Origin: Hyphomonadaceae bacterium
GTDB taxonomy: Bacteria; Pseudomonadota; Alphaproteobacteria; Caulobacterales; Aquidulcibacteraceae
Length of the DNA: 64,000 nucleotides
Assembly: GCA_022843225.1 (NCBI GenBank)
Contig: JALHOC010000001.1
Location: 118,874-182,873 of the forward strand
Direction of reading: 5' to 3'
Within the stretch, counting starts at the first letter, position 1; every line of letters starts with the position of its first letter. The notes below the pieces were generated by a model, which searched no databases, was not told where the DNA came from, and worked only from the letters and a program-made list of their open reading frames with translations. The position numbers were made by a program, and so were the translations under genes. Shown piece by piece: positions 10,353 to 20,067 of the stretch.

Positions 10353-11816
10353 ATGAGCCATGAGATCATTTGCGTTGCGCAGATGCGCGCCATCGACGAG
10401 GCGGCAGCGCGTGCAGGTGTGCCGACGCGGGCGCTCATGGAGAAGGCGGGGCGGGCGGTCGCGGATGTCGTTGCGTCGCGGTTCACACCCCGCCCGACCG
10501 CCATATTGTGCGGCCCCGGCAATAATGGCGGCGATGGATGGGTGGCGGCACGCGCGCTACAGGAGCGCGGCTGGCCGGTCTGGGTCGAAACTCTAGTGCC
10601 GATCGAGACGCTCGCGGGCGACGCCGCTGACGCCGCGCGCGCATGGGCAGGCGATGTTCACGCCGTTGGTGAGGACAAACCGATGGCTGAGCTGTTCATC
10701 GACGCGCTGTTCGGCGCTGGCTTGTCCAAACCCCTGAGCGGCGAAGCGGCGCGCCTCGCACGTGCGTTGGCCCGCGCACCCGAGCGCGTGGTCGCTGTCG
10801 ATGTGCCGAGCGGACTTGATGGAGACAGTGGTCAGGAAAATGGCGGGCTGTGCTTCCGCGCGGGGATCACGGTCACGTTCGTCTGCAAGAAGCCCGCGCA
10901 TGTGTTGATGCCGGGACGCGCGTTCTGCGGCGAGGTCGTAGTCGCTGATATTGGCGTGCCGCAAGAGGTTATGGAAACGCAGGCTATTGAGCTGTTTGAG
11001 AACGATCCGAGCCTATGGCGCTTTCCCTGGCCTGATGCGAATACGCACAAGCACGCACGCGGGCATGTCATGGTCGCAAGTGGTGGCCGTATGCGTACGG
11101 GCGCGGCGCGGCTCGCAGCGCGCGGCGCGCTGCGAGTTGGCGCGGGATTGGTTACAGTCCTCAGCCCTCCAGATGCCGTCGCCGAGAACGCCGCGCACCT
11201 CACCGCGATCATGCTGCGCGAAGTCGCGAGCGCGTCGGACTTGGCTGAAGCGATCGAGGCAGCGGATTGCGTGATCGCCGGCCCAGCTTTTGGTACAACA
11301 TCCGAGCACGGCGTTTTTCTGCAAGCAGCGCTGGGCGCGCCGTCACGCGCGCCCATAGTGCTGGACGCCGATGCGCTTACGCTGCTTGCACCAGTTAAAG
11401 GTGGGCTTGATGAGCGCGATGTGCTCACGCCGCATGTCGGCGAGTTCAAGCGCGCCTTTCCGGGCGTGTTGGAGGGCGCTTCCAACAGGATCGACGCGGC
11501 GCGGATTGCGGCCGCGCGTGCTGGCTGCGTGGTCTTGCTCAAGGGCCCGGATACGGTGGTTGCCTCACCTTCTGGTCGGACCGTCGTCAACACGACGGGT
11601 GACGCACATTTGGCGAGCGCCGGTTCTGGCGACGTGCTGGCTGGACTTATCGGCGGCCTGATCGCCCAGGGCATGGCCAGTTTTGCGGCTGCCGCCGCTG
11701 CGGCTTGGCTCCATGGCAAGTCAGGAGAAGCCCTGGGGCCAGGCATGATCGCGGAGGATGTACCGGAAATTTTGCCCCAAATTCTCAAAGCTTTGCGTGC
11801 GTCAGGCGTGCGCTGA
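10353..11816 (+). CDS. nnr: Bifunctional NAD(P)H-hydrate epimerase / ADP-dependent dehydratase
   Basis: Repairs hydrated NADH and NADPH: the N-terminal YjeF domain (about 1-200) epimerises NAD(P)HX and the C-terminal ribokinase-like domain (about 220-487) dehydrates the S form with ADP. Visible marks are CGPGNNGGDGWVAAR near residue 55, DIGVP at the domain junction, and the nucleotide-site stretch TTGDAHLASAGSGDVLAG near residue 415. Length (487) fits the fused bacterial enzyme. It is divergent from glnB, with the start 214 bp away. Confidence 0.93.
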   Translation: MSHEIICVAQMRAIDEAAARAGVPTRALMEKAGRAVADVVASRFTPRPTAILCGPGNNGGDGWVAARALQERGWPVWVETLVPIETLAGDAADAARAWAGDVHAVGEDKPMAELFIDALFGAGLSKPLSGEAARLARALARAPERVVAVDVPSGLDGDSGQENGGLCFRAGITVTFVCKKPAHVLMPGRAFCGEVVVADIGVPQEVMETQAIELFENDPSLWRFPWPDANTHKHARGHVMVASGGRMRTGAARLAARGALRVGAGLVTVLSPPDAVAENAAHLTAIMLREVASASDLAEAIEAADCVIAGPAFGTTSEHGVFLQAALGAPSRAPIVLDADALTLLAPVKGGLDERDVLTPHVGEFKRAFPGVLEGASNRIDAARIAAARAGCVVLLKGPDTVVASPSGRTVVNTTGDAHLASAGSGDVLAGLIGGLIAQGMASFAAAAAAAWLHGKSGEALGPGMIAEDVPEILPQILKALRASGVR

Positions 11817-11902
11817 AGCGCCTTCGGCTGATCGGCCCTATGTCGTGAGCGGAATTTGCGCTAACGCTTGGCTCGGGACAGGGACGCCCAGGAGGGGTCA
11901 AT

Positions 11903-12586
11903 ATGGTTTGGTGGTGGTGGATCATACCGGGCGTGGTCGCGGTTGTCGGCCTCGCGATTGTGCTCTCTGGGCTCGGCTGGATGTTCCGAGGACGCCCCTT
12001 CAAGGGCGGACGCGGCGTGCTCGGCGGCGGCGTTTTTCTGGGCATAGCGGCCATCGTCGGCCTGCTTGGCCTTAACGTGCAGAGCTATCATCGCCTCAGT
12101 TATGATCGCCCGGTCGCGACGATCGAAATCACCCAGAAGGGGCCACAGCTCTTTGACGCGGTTGTCACCGAACCGCCGACCGAACAGGATCCCGAGGGAA
12201 TCACGCGTACCTTCGAACTCCACGGCGATGAATGGCGCATCGAGGCGCGAGTGTTGAAATGGAAGTCTTGGGCCAATGTTTTGGGTCTGGATTCGCAGTA
12301 TCGCCTGGATCGCTTCTCGGGCCGCTACACCGATACGCAGCAGGAGCTTAATGCTGAGCGGAGCGCGTACGATATTCGCCCCACACGCCAAAGCGGCTTG
12401 GATTTGTGGCCGATGGCGCGCGAGTACAGCCGCTACGCCCCGCTTGTGGACACGTTGTACGGCTCCGGAGCCTACATGCCGATGGCTGACGGCGCGCGCT
12501 ACGAGGTGCGGATCACCCAATCGGGTCTGATCGCGCGGCCGACGAACGAAGTGGCCGCCGAGGCCTCGTCAAGTGGCTGGCAGTAG
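11903..12586 (+). CDS. Membrane-anchored protein of unknown family (paralog of 27928)
   Basis: The 227-residue protein starts with two hydrophobic segments (about 3-28 and 41-61) around a basic loop (RGRPFKGGRG), then has a soluble domain. That domain shares a clear pattern with the lipoprotein at 27928: F.L.GDEWR, (Y/F)RLDR...RY, SGA(Y/F)MPMA..A.(Y/F)E.R(V/I)T..GLI.RP.NE. Both have an AGGAGGGG ribosome site. I do not recognise a named family. The layout suggests the same soluble domain held at the membrane by different anchors. It stands alone between nnr and the tRNA-Leu gene. Confidence 0.8.
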   Translation: MVWWWWIIPGVVAVVGLAIVLSGLGWMFRGRPFKGGRGVLGGGVFLGIAAIVGLLGLNVQSYHRLSYDRPVATIEITQKGPQLFDAVVTEPPTEQDPEGITRTFELHGDEWRIEARVLKWKSWANVLGLDSQYRLDRFSGRYTDTQQELNAERSAYDIRPTRQSGLDLWPMAREYSRYAPLVDTLYGSGAYMPMADGARYEVRITQSGLIARPTNEVAAEASSSGWQ

Positions 12587-12617
12587 GCTGGGTCAATAGG
12601 CTACGTTTTTCCAACGT

Positions 12618-12702
12618 GCGGATATGGCGGAATTGGTAGACGCAACGGTTTTAGGTACCGTCGCCGCAAGGTGTGTGGGTTCGAGTCCCTCTATCCGCAC
12701 CA
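12618..12702 (+). tRNA. tRNA-Leu (anticodon TAG)
   Basis: An 85-base class II tRNA with a 7-bp acceptor stem GCGGATA/TATCCGC, anticodon stem ACGGT/ACCGT and anticodon TAG at 12652-12654, a short variable arm, the T loop GTTCGAGTC, and an encoded CCA. It reads CUA and probably other CUN leucine codons. It lies upstream of tig, as in many alphaproteobacteria. Confidence 0.97.
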
Positions 12703-12742
12703 ATTTCTGAGTCGTGGGATCGGGAACGCCCAATCGGCATAA

Positions 12743-12760
12743 AGCCCCGGGCCTGGGGCT
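12743..12760. other. Hairpin between tRNA-Leu and tig
   Basis: AGCCCC and GGGGCT face each other across a 6-base loop, 40 bp past the tRNA. There is no T-run, so it may be a processing or leader hairpin rather than a terminator. Confidence 0.35.
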
Positions 12761-12871
12761 AACCGCGTGGACAAGGCCTTGCGGCCCTGCCATAAGCCCC
12801 GCTTTCCATTTGAGGGAGCCGGCGGGCAGGGAACTTGCAACGTCGGCGTGATCCAGCCGAAAGCCCGTATG

Positions 12872-14257
12872 ATGCAACTGACCGAACGCCGTTCCGAAGG
12901 CCTTTTGCGCGTCTATGACGTCGTGGTGCCTGCGGCGGAACTCCAGCAGAAACTCAACGCCAAGATTGAGGAAGTGCGCCCACGCGTGCGCATTAACGGC
13001 TTTCGGCCGGGCAAGGTGCCGGCAAGCCACATCCGTAAGGTTTACGGCCCCTCGATGATGCAGGACATCATCAACGAGACGGTCCAAAACAGCACGCGCG
13101 AGAGCCTTGAAAAGATCAATGCTCGGCCTGCGGCTGAGCCGTCGCTCGATCTCAAGAGCGACATTAATCAAGTCGTCGCAGGCCAGTCAGATCTCCAGTT
13201 CGAACTCACGCTTGAGATCATCCCCGAGTTTGAGCCGGCTGATTTGAAGGCCATTGCGGTCACCCGCCCGGTCGCTCCGGTGACGGACGAACAGGTCGAT
13301 ACATCTCTCACTGAACTCGCCAAAGCCCACCGTGGCTTCGAAGATAAGGACGGCGCCGCCGCCGAAGGCGATGCGGTGGTTCTCGACTTCGTGGGCAAGA
13401 TCGATGGCGAAGCGTTCGAGGGCGGTTCCGCCGAGGGCGCGCAGGTCGTCATTGGCTCCAAGCAATTTATTCCAGGTTTCGAGGAGCAATTAATTGGCGC
13501 CAAAGCTGGCGAAGCGCGCACCCTCAACGTGTCCTTCCCGGAGGATTACGGCGTGGCAGCGTTGAAGGGTAAAGCGGCTACGTTCGAAACCAAAGTCGCG
13601 ATCGTTCGGGCGCCAAAGTCCGGCGAGCCGGATGATGCTTGGGCTGCGGAGCTGGGATTCGAGAGCCTCAACGCGCTGAAGGCGGCGCTGCGTGGGCGTA
13701 TCGAGAGCGAGCATGGGGGGCAATCGCGCGCCAAGGCCAAGCGCGCGCTGTTTGACCAGTTGGACAAGCTCCATAGCTTTGATTTGCCGCCGCGCATGGT
13801 GGACGCCGAGTTCAATCAAATCTGGCGTCAAATCGAGCAAGACCGCGCGCAGGGCCAGGCCGACCCCTCTGATGAAGGCAAGAGCGACGACGATCTTCGC
13901 ACCGAATACCGCGCCATCGCGGAGCGCCGCGTGCGCTTGGGTTTGGTGCTGGCTGCGATCGGACGCCTCCACAAAATCGAGGTGTCCGACCAGGAAGTGT
14001 CGCAAGCGATTGCCGCTCAGGCGCGCAATTTCCCGGGGCAAGAGCGGCAGGTGTTCGAGGCGTATCAGCGCAATCCAAACCTGGTCGCGAGCGTGCGCGC
14101 GCCCATCTACGAAGAAAAAGTCGTCGACTACATGCTTGAACTCGTTTCGGTAACGAACGAAACCGTCAGCCGTGACGCTCTCTTCGCCGATGATGACGCA
14201 CCCGTCGTAGCCGAGCCCAAGACGACCAAAAAATTGAAGGCAAAGGCGGAAGACTGA
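12872..14257 (+). CDS. tig: Trigger factor, ribosome-bound chaperone and prolyl isomerase
   Basis: Binds at the ribosome exit tunnel and shields new chains. The 461 residues follow the family plan: ribosome-binding N-terminal domain with the signature near GFRPGKVP (about 48-55), an FKBP-type domain (about 155-240; [20 protein letters not shown]), and a long helical C-terminal arm. The tail ends with a Lys-rich stretch. Tandem ATGs at 12869 and 12872 allow either start; the reading can be extended to 12767 but without family likeness. It heads the tig-clpP-clpX-lon run. Confidence 0.96.
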   Translation: MQLTERRSEGLLRVYDVVVPAAELQQKLNAKIEEVRPRVRINGFRPGKVPASHIRKVYGPSMMQDIINETVQNSTRESLEKINARPAAEPSLDLKSDINQVVAGQSDLQFELTLEIIPEFEPADLKAIAVTRPVAPVTDEQVDTSLTELAKAHRGFEDKDGAAAEGDAVVLDFVGKIDGEAFEGGSAEGAQVVIGSKQFIPGFEEQLIGAKAGEARTLNVSFPEDYGVAALKGKAATFETKVAIVRAPKSGEPDDAWAAELGFESLNALKAALRGRIESEHGGQSRAKAKRALFDQLDKLHSFDLPPRMVDAEFNQIWRQIEQDRAQGQADPSDEGKSDDDLRTEYRAIAERRVRLGLVLAAIGRLHKIEVSDQEVSQAIAAQARNFPGQERQVFEAYQRNPNLVASVRAPIYEEKVVDYMLELVSVTNETVSRDALFADDDAPVVAEPKTTKKLKAKAED

Positions 14258-14352
14258 CATGCGGGGCGCGCATGCCCTTGCAGCGCGCCTATAAGCGTCA
14301 AATATGCAGGTGCTGCTGCTGGGCGATTCCAGCGGCGTCGCGAAAGGCCGCC

Positions 14353-14985
14353 ATGAACGCGTTCGACCCTATCGAAAGATACGCCAATCTCGTCCCCATG
14401 GTGGTCGAGCAGACCAGCCGAGGCGAGCGCGCCTTCGACATCTTCTCGCGGCTGCTGAAGGAGCGCATAGTTTTCGTTACCGGCGGCATCGACGACGTGC
14501 TCGCGAGCTTGGTCACAGCGCAGCTCCTGTTTCTCGAATCCGAGAACCCTAAGCGCGAAATTGCTATGTATATCAATAGCCCCGGTGGCTATGTGACGTC
14601 CGGGCTCGCGATCTACGACACCATGCAATACATCCGCAGCCCCGTCTCGACGGTATGTACAGGCCAAGCGGCCTCGATGGGGTCGCTCTTACTGACGGCC
14701 GGCGAGAAGGGGATGCGCATCTGCCTCCCGAATGCGCGGGTCATGGTGCACCAGCCCTCAGGTGGCTATCGCGGACCAGCTTCGGATATCGAGCGCCACG
14801 CCGAGGATATCATTCAGACGAAGCGGCGCCTGAACGAGATTTACGTCAAGCACACGGGCCAACCCTATGATCGCATTGAGAAAACACTCGACCGCGATTT
14901 CTTCATGACCGCAGAAGAGGCGCGCGCCTTCGGCCTCGTCGATCGTGTCTATGAGAAGCGGGAGTTGGCGGAAGCCTCGACCTAA
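14353..14985 (+). CDS. clpP: ATP-dependent Clp protease, proteolytic subunit
   Basis: Serine peptidase that forms the double-heptamer barrel fed by ClpX or ClpA. The 210-residue protein has the catalytic triad Ser108 (GQAASMGS), His133 (MVHQP) and Asp182. The ATG at 14353 with AAAGG upstream begins the usual [10 protein letters not shown]...VPMVVEQT region; the in-frame upstream codons from 14272 are not family-like. In Caulobacter-type cells ClpXP removes CtrA and other cell-cycle regulators. Confidence 0.97.
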   Translation: MNAFDPIERYANLVPMVVEQTSRGERAFDIFSRLLKERIVFVTGGIDDVLASLVTAQLLFLESENPKREIAMYINSPGGYVTSGLAIYDTMQYIRSPVSTVCTGQAASMGSLLLTAGEKGMRICLPNARVMVHQPSGGYRGPASDIERHAEDIIQTKRRLNEIYVKHTGQPYDRIEKTLDRDFFMTAEEARAFGLVDRVYEKRELAEAST

Positions 14986-15212
14986 GCTCGTCGGATTTTC
15001 GGGTTCGCACGCTGGTCTGTGGTTAACCCGCGCTTGCGGCGCCATGTTTGCTATGGTCGTATGAACTGACGGGCTGCGGGTTGGTGAACGTTTTTGTAAG
15101 GGATATCAGCCCACCATGCCTGACTAGGGGACGCGTAGGCCTTCTGGCCGCCGCACTTTCTGTCTAGATAGTTAGGGGCCTGGGTGGGCTGCCGTCCCAA
15201 AGAGGATTGCGT

Positions 15213-16481
15213 ATGAGCAAGGGCACTGCTGGCGGGGAGTCCAAAAACACCCTCTATTGCTCGTTCTGCGGCAAGAGCCAGCACGAGGTGCGGAAGCTTA
15301 TCGCCGGCCCGACGGTTTTCATATGCGATGAGTGCGTCGAACTCTGCATGGACATCATCCGCGAGGAACACAAAACCTCGCTGGTGAAGTCCAAAGAGGG
15401 CGTGCCGAGCCCGAAGGAAATCAAGGGCGTTCTTGATGACTACGTGGTGGGCCAAGAACATGCCAAGCGCGTGCTCTCGGTGGCGGTGCACAACCACTAC
15501 AAGCGCCTCAATCACGCAGCCAAGAACGCCGACGTCGAACTCGCCAAGTCCAACATCCTGCTGATTGGGCCCACGGGCTGCGGCAAGACGCTGCTGGCGC
15601 AAACGCTCGCGCGCATCATCGATGTTCCCTTCACGATGGCGGATGCGACAACGCTTACAGAAGCCGGCTATGTTGGAGAGGATGTTGAGAACATCATCCT
15701 GAAACTGCTTCAATCGGCTGATTACAATGTCGAGCGGGCGCAGCGCGGCATCGTATACATCGACGAAGTCGATAAGATTTCGCGAAAGTCGGACAATCCT
15801 AGCATAACACGCGACGTGTCGGGCGAGGGCGTGCAGCAGGCGCTGTTGAAGATTATGGAAGGCACCGTGGCGAGCGTGCCGCCGCAGGGCGGTCGCAAGC
15901 ACCCGCAGCAGGAATTCTTGCAGGTCGACACCACCAACATTCTGTTTATCTGTGGCGGCGCGTTCGCCGGCCTCGACAAGATCATCAGCCAGCGTGGCCG
16001 CGGTTCCTCGATCGGGTTTGGCGCCAAAGTGCGCGATGAAGAGGATCGCCGCACGGGAGAAATTCTGCGCGAGGTTGAACCGGACGATCTGTTGAAGTTC
16101 GGCCTCATCCCTGAATTCGTCGGTCGTCTGCCAGTTCTCGCGACACTTGAGGATCTCGACGAGCCGGCGTTGATGACCATCCTTACCGAGCCCAAAAACG
16201 CTTTGGTGAAGCAGTACCAGCGTATGTTCGAGATGGAGAACGTGAAGCTGAGCTTCCCCGATGAAGCCATGCGCGCGATCGCGCGAAAGGCTATAGCCCG
16301 CAAAACCGGTGCACGCGGCCTTCGTTCGATCCTCGAAAGCATCCTGCTCGATACGATGTTCGAACTGCCCTCGATGCGTGGCGTTGAGGAAGTTGTTGTC
16401 TCCGCCGATGTCGTGGATGGGCGCGCAAAGCCCTTGCAGATCTACTCAGATCGGCAAGGTAAGGAATCGTCGACCGGCTAA
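15213..16481 (+). CDS. clpX: ClpX, ATP-dependent unfoldase of ClpXP
   Basis: AAA+ protein that recognises tagged substrates, unfolds them and feeds ClpP. The 422 residues start with a zinc-binding domain ([11 protein letters not shown], then CDECVELC), followed by Walker A GPTGCGKT (about 116-123), Walker [10 protein letters not shown], the sensor region, the IGFGAK loop that docks on ClpP, and the RGLRSILE motif. The ATG at 15213 has AAAGAGG upstream; a TTG two codons earlier is less likely. A 227-bp spacer separates it from clpP, so it probably has its own promoter. Confidence 0.97.
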   Translation: MSKGTAGGESKNTLYCSFCGKSQHEVRKLIAGPTVFICDECVELCMDIIREEHKTSLVKSKEGVPSPKEIKGVLDDYVVGQEHAKRVLSVAVHNHYKRLNHAAKNADVELAKSNILLIGPTGCGKTLLAQTLARIIDVPFTMADATTLTEAGYVGEDVENIILKLLQSADYNVERAQRGIVYIDEVDKISRKSDNPSITRDVSGEGVQQALLKIMEGTVASVPPQGGRKHPQQEFLQVDTTNILFICGGAFAGLDKIISQRGRGSSIGFGAKVRDEEDRRTGEILREVEPDDLLKFGLIPEFVGRLPVLATLEDLDEPALMTILTEPKNALVKQYQRMFEMENVKLSFPDEAMRAIARKAIARKTGARGLRSILESILLDTMFELPSMRGVEEVVVSADVVDGRAKPLQIYSDRQGKESSTG

Positions 16482-16524
16482 GCGGCCTGCCCATCAAGCA
16501 AGCTATGAACGAGCCTGTTTAGGT

Positions 16525-16562
16525 CCTGCCCTTGAAGCAGGGGCCGAACGCTTCCACATTTT
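16525..16562 (+). promoter_or_regulatory. Candidate sigma-32 (RpoH) promoter of lon
   Basis: CTTGAA at 16531-16536 and CCACATTT at 16554-16561 lie 17 bases apart. They match the heat-shock consensus CTTGAAA-N11-16-CCCCATNT closely (7 of 8 in the -10 box, spacing within range). Transcription would start near 16570, about 50 bp before lon. The -35 box overlaps a small hairpin, CCTGC/GCAGG. Confidence 0.55.
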
Positions 16563-16622
16563 CATCTGTTAACCATGGCGACCTAGGCTTTCCCGAGTCA
16601 GAGTCGCCGAAGGAGTTCCCGT

Positions 16623-19025
16623 ATGGCCGAAAGCCGCGTCCTACCTGTTCTGCCGCTGCGCGACATCGTCGTCTATCCGAAGATGGCGGCGCCGCTTTTC
16701 GTTGGGCGAGAGAAGTCCGTACGCGCGCTCGATGAGGTGATGCGCAAGGACAAGCAAATCCTCCTCGCGGCGCAGATGGACGCCTCGGAGGACGAGCCGT
16801 CCACGGACCGCATTTTTACGATCGGGACGGTTGCGACAGTGGTCCAACTGCTCAAGCTTCCAGACGGCACGGTGCGCGTGCTCGTTGAAGGCAGCTACCG
16901 GGCGCGTGTCACGAATTTTGTGTCCAACGACGCCTACTTCGAAGCCGAAGTCGAACCGATCGAGGAAACCAACGCCGATACGCCAGAAGCGCGCGCGACA
17001 GCGCGCGCCGTCTCCGATCAGTGGGAAAATTTCGCAAAGCTCTCGCGCAAGGCGGCGCCCGAAACCGATCAATCGATCGGACAGATCGCCGAGCCATCGC
17101 GGCTGGCCGACACCGTAGCGGCGCGTCTCGGGGTCAAGATACCTGACAAGCAGGCGCTGCTTGAAATCGCTGATGTGCCGCAACGCCTGGAGCGCATCCT
17201 GGCGCTGATCGAAGGCGAAATCGGCATGCTGCAGGTCGAGCGCAAAATCCGCACGCGCGTAAAGCGCCAGATGGAGAAGACCCAGCGCGAATACTATCTC
17301 AACGAGCAGATGAAGGCGATCCAGCGCGAACTGGGCGACGGCGATGAAGGCCGCGACGACATCGCCGAGCTTGAGAACCGGATCAAGAGCGCCAAACTCT
17401 CGAAGGAAGCCAAAACCAAGGCCGACGCCGAGATCAAAAAGCTGCGTCAGATGAGCCCGATGTCGGCGGAATCCACGGTGGTGCGGAATTATCTCGACTG
17501 GCTGCTCTCACTCCCTTGGGGCGTGAAGAAGAAGGTCAAGAAGGATATTGATGCTGCGCAGGTCGTGCTCGACGAGGACCATTACGGCCTCGACAAGGTC
17601 AAAGATCGCATACTCGAATATCTCGCGGTGCAGGCGCGCACGAACAAACTGCGCGGGCCCATCCTCTGCCTCGTTGGTCCGCCAGGCGTCGGCAAGACCT
17701 CGCTCGGCCGTTCGATCGCGAAGGCTACGGGGCGCGATTTTGTTCGGATGTCGCTAGGCGGCGTACGCGACGAAGCTGAGATCCGCGGCCACCGCCGCAC
17801 CTATATTGGATCGATGCCCGGGCGCGTTATTCAGTCGATGAAAAAAGCGAAGAGTTCGAACCCCTTGTTCCTGCTCGACGAGATCGACAAGCTTGGCGCG
17901 GATTATCGCGGCGACCCCTCGGCAGCGCTGCTGGAAGTGCTGGATCCAGAGCAAAACGGCACGTTCAACGATCACTATCTCGAAGTCGATTATGACCTGT
18001 CGGATGTGCTGTTCATAACCACAGCCAACAGCTTGAACATGCCCCAACCGCTTTTGGATCGGATGGAGATCATCCGCATTCCCGGCTATACTGAAGAAGA
18101 GAAGCTCGAAATAGCTAAGCGGCATCTGCTGCCCAAGCAATATGAGAACAACGGTCTCAAGAAGAGCGAGTTCAGCGTGTCCGATGATGCGCTGCGCGAC
18201 TTGATCCGCCGCTATACGCGCGAAGCGGGCGTGCGTTCACTCGAGCGGGAGATCGGCAATCTGGCGCGCAAGGCGGTGCGTCAGCTCGAGCAGAAGAAAG
18301 CCGTGAAGGTGGAGATTACGGCGGAAAACCTGCCGGATTTCGCCGGCGTCTGGAAATACCGCTTTGGCGAAACCGATCTAGAAGATCGTATCGGCGTCGT
18401 CACGGGGCTGGCGTGGACTGAAGTCGGCGGGGATTTGCTGACGATCGAGGCGGTGTCGATGCCCGGCAAGGGCGTCATGACCGTGACCGGAAATCTGCGC
18501 GATGTGATGAAGGAGTCGATCTCAGCGGCGTCGTCCTACGTGCGCTCGCGCGCGGTCCACTTTGGCGTGAAGCCGCCGCTGTTCCGCACGCGCGACATCC
18601 ACGTCCACGTGCCAGAGGGCGCGACCCCGAAGGACGGGCCGTCCGCCGGTGTAGCGATGGCGACGGCGATCGTGTCGGTGCTAACTGGGGTGCCGGTCCG
18701 CAAGGATATTGCTATGACGGGTGAAATCACGCTGCGCGGTCGTGTTCTACCCATCGGCGGCCTGAAGGAAAAACTCCTAGCGGCTCTGCGCGGCGGCGTG
18801 AAAACCGTGCTCATTCCGAAAGACAATGAGAAGGATCTTTCCGAGATCCCTGACAACGTGAAGACGGGTCTCGAGATCATTCCGGTAGCGACTGTCGATG
18901 ATGTATTGACCCATGCTCTGGCCGGACCGCTCACGCCCGTCGAGTGGACCGACGAAGATGAACTCGCCGAGACCCGCCGCAGCGAGGGCGGGGGCGACGG
19001 CCGGGAGGGCGTGCGCCCCCACTAG
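16623..19025 (+). CDS. lon: ATP-dependent protease La
   Basis: Homohexameric AAA+ protease that degrades misfolded proteins and some regulators (in Caulobacter, DnaA and CcrM). The 800 residues show the N-terminal substrate domain, Walker A GPPGVGKT at 352-359, and the protease site Ser674 (PKDGPSAG) with Lys717 (GGLKEK). Length and order of domains are standard. The start has GAAGGAG upstream. The gene lies 141 bp after clpX behind a heat-shock-like promoter. Confidence 0.98.
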   Translation: MAESRVLPVLPLRDIVVYPKMAAPLFVGREKSVRALDEVMRKDKQILLAAQMDASEDEPSTDRIFTIGTVATVVQLLKLPDGTVRVLVEGSYRARVTNFVSNDAYFEAEVEPIEETNADTPEARATARAVSDQWENFAKLSRKAAPETDQSIGQIAEPSRLADTVAARLGVKIPDKQALLEIADVPQRLERILALIEGEIGMLQVERKIRTRVKRQMEKTQREYYLNEQMKAIQRELGDGDEGRDDIAELENRIKSAKLSKEAKTKADAEIKKLRQMSPMSAESTVVRNYLDWLLSLPWGVKKKVKKDIDAAQVVLDEDHYGLDKVKDRILEYLAVQARTNKLRGPILCLVGPPGVGKTSLGRSIAKATGRDFVRMSLGGVRDEAEIRGHRRTYIGSMPGRVIQSMKKAKSSNPLFLLDEIDKLGADYRGDPSAALLEVLDPEQNGTFNDHYLEVDYDLSDVLFITTANSLNMPQPLLDRMEIIRIPGYTEEEKLEIAKRHLLPKQYENNGLKKSEFSVSDDALRDLIRRYTREAGVRSLEREIGNLARKAVRQLEQKKAVKVEITAENLPDFAGVWKYRFGETDLEDRIGVVTGLAWTEVGGDLLTIEAVSMPGKGVMTVTGNLRDVMKESISAASSYVRSRAVHFGVKPPLFRTRDIHVHVPEGATPKDGPSAGVAMATAIVSVLTGVPVRKDIAMTGEITLRGRVLPIGGLKEKLLAALRGGVKTVLIPKDNEKDLSEIPDNVKTGLEIIPVATVDDVLTHALAGPLTPVEWTDEDELAETRRSEGGGDGREGVRPH

Positions 19026-19127
19026 GGGCGCCGCCCTTGCGTCTCACGGCGAATTGCTTCTAGCGTCGCACGATTGGGCGTCGCCGAGGCGTCTTGGCTG
19101 ACAGGCCCGCAGAATGAGGGGAACCGC

Positions 19128-19400
19128 GTGAACAAAGCAGAACTGGTAGCCGACGTCGCCGAGCGTATGGCGGACTCGAAAATGAAAGCGGAAGAGGCCG
19201 TCAACGCGGTGTTCGAAGCGATCTCCGGGGCGCTCAAGAAGGGCGAAGATGTGCGGCTCCCGGCGTTCGGGGTCTTCGATGTGAAAGAGACCGCCGCGCG
19301 CACCGCTCGCAATCCGCAGACGGGAGAAGACGTCGCAGTGCCGGCGGGGCGCAAGGCGCGGTTCAAGCCGGGCAAGGCGCTCAAGGAAGCCCTGAACTAA
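19128..19400 (+). CDS. hup: DNA-binding protein HU
   Basis: Small dimeric nucleoid protein that bends DNA. The 90-residue protein starts NKAELVADVAERM and carries LPAFGVFDV and the arm motif ARNPQTGEDVAVPAGRKARF. The GTG at 19128 with GAGGGGAA upstream gives the canonical 90 residues; earlier in-frame codons to 19074 are not family-like. It follows lon, the common alphaproteobacterial order, and is closed by its own terminator. Confidence 0.96.
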   Translation: MNKAELVADVAERMADSKMKAEEAVNAVFEAISGALKKGEDVRLPAFGVFDVKETAARTARNPQTGEDVAVPAGRKARFKPGKALKEALN

Positions 19401-19419
19401 GCACGCGCCAGGCGGAGGA

Positions 19420-19442
19420 GGGCGGCGTTGAGCCGCCCTTTT
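19420..19442 (+). terminator. Rho-independent terminator of hup
   Basis: A 7-bp stem GGGCGGC/GCCGCCC with a 5-base loop, directly followed by TTTT and then CATTT, 20 bp after the hup stop. Confidence 0.88.
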
Positions 19443-19484
19443 CATTTCTAAGAGCCATGTGTAGCCAGGCGATGGAGCTCACGA

Positions 19485-19790
19485 ATGTTGGCGAGAATCT
19501 TCCGGCCATCGAAGACCGCGATGCAATCCGGTAAAGCGCAGAGCAAAAAATGGCTCCTGGAATTCCAGGCGTCTAGCGCCACGCGTCCTGACGCGCTGAT
19601 GGGTTGGACCAGTTCCATGGACACCAATGGTCAAGTCCGCTTGAGCTTTGACAGCAAGGAAGAGGCCATCGCCTTTGCGCGTTCGCACTCCATACCGCAT
19701 CAGGTGTTCGAGGCGGCCGAGCCGAAGCGCCAACCGCGTGCGTACAGCGACAATTTTGCCTTCCGTCGTCGCGAGCCCTGGTCGCATTAG
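19485..19790 (+). CDS. NDUFS4-like accessory protein of respiratory complex I
   Basis: A 101-residue protein of the ETC complex I conserved-region family, homologous to the mitochondrial 18-kDa subunit NDUFS4. Typical features are ARIFRPSKTAMQSG at the start, W.LEF, the LMGWTSS.D segment, the LSFDSKEEAIAFA helix and the C-terminal YSDNF..RR. It assists complex I assembly at the inner membrane. The family is characteristic of alphaproteobacteria and mitochondria, which supports the taxonomic placement. Confidence 0.92.
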   Translation: MLARIFRPSKTAMQSGKAQSKKWLLEFQASSATRPDALMGWTSSMDTNGQVRLSFDSKEEAIAFARSHSIPHQVFEAAEPKRQPRAYSDNFAFRRREPWSH

Positions 19791-19836
19791 TCGGAAGTGG
19801 CATCAGGCGCCTCGTTCAGCAGTTCAACGTCGCGCC

Positions 19837-19904
19837 CGAACCGTGTTAGCAACCGCCACGACGACCCCGTAGCTCAACTGGATAGAGCAATCGCCTTCTA
19901 AGCG
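19837..19904 (+). pseudogene. Tandem duplicate of the promoter and 5' half of tRNA-Arg
   Basis: Bases 19863-19904 are identical to the first 42 bases of the complete tRNA-Arg at 19991, ending inside the 3' side of the anticodon stem. Upstream, CGAACCGTGTTA occurs 26 bases before both copies (19837 and 19965), so the repeat unit is offset by exactly 128 bp and includes the presumed promoter. The sequence after 19904 has no D/T-arm partner and cannot complete a tRNA. It may make a short 5' tRNA-half transcript. Confidence 0.85.
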
Positions 19905-19990
19905 GACGGTCTGACCGGGAAATCTTGTGGTAGCACCAGCGGTTAGGTAATTCCGGACGCGCCGCGAACCGTGTTACGAACCGTGTAGAC

Positions 19991-20067
19991 GACCCCGTAG
20001 CTCAACTGGATAGAGCAATCGCCTTCTAAGCGATCGGTTGCGTGTTCGAGTCACGCCGGGGTCGCCA
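19991..20067 (+). tRNA. tRNA-Arg (anticodon TCT)
   Basis: A 77-base tRNA with acceptor stem GACCCCG/CGGGGTC, anticodon stem ATCGC/GCGAT, anticodon TCT at 20025-20027, T loop GTTCGAGTC and encoded CCA. It reads the rare AGA/AGG arginine codons. A truncated copy of its front half precedes it by 128 bp. Confidence 0.97.

Noticed and set aside
19863-20067. tRNA-Arg interrupted by a group I intron
   Set aside because: The second copy is a complete tRNA by itself and the intervening 86 bases are too short and begin after the anticodon; a partial tandem duplication explains it.
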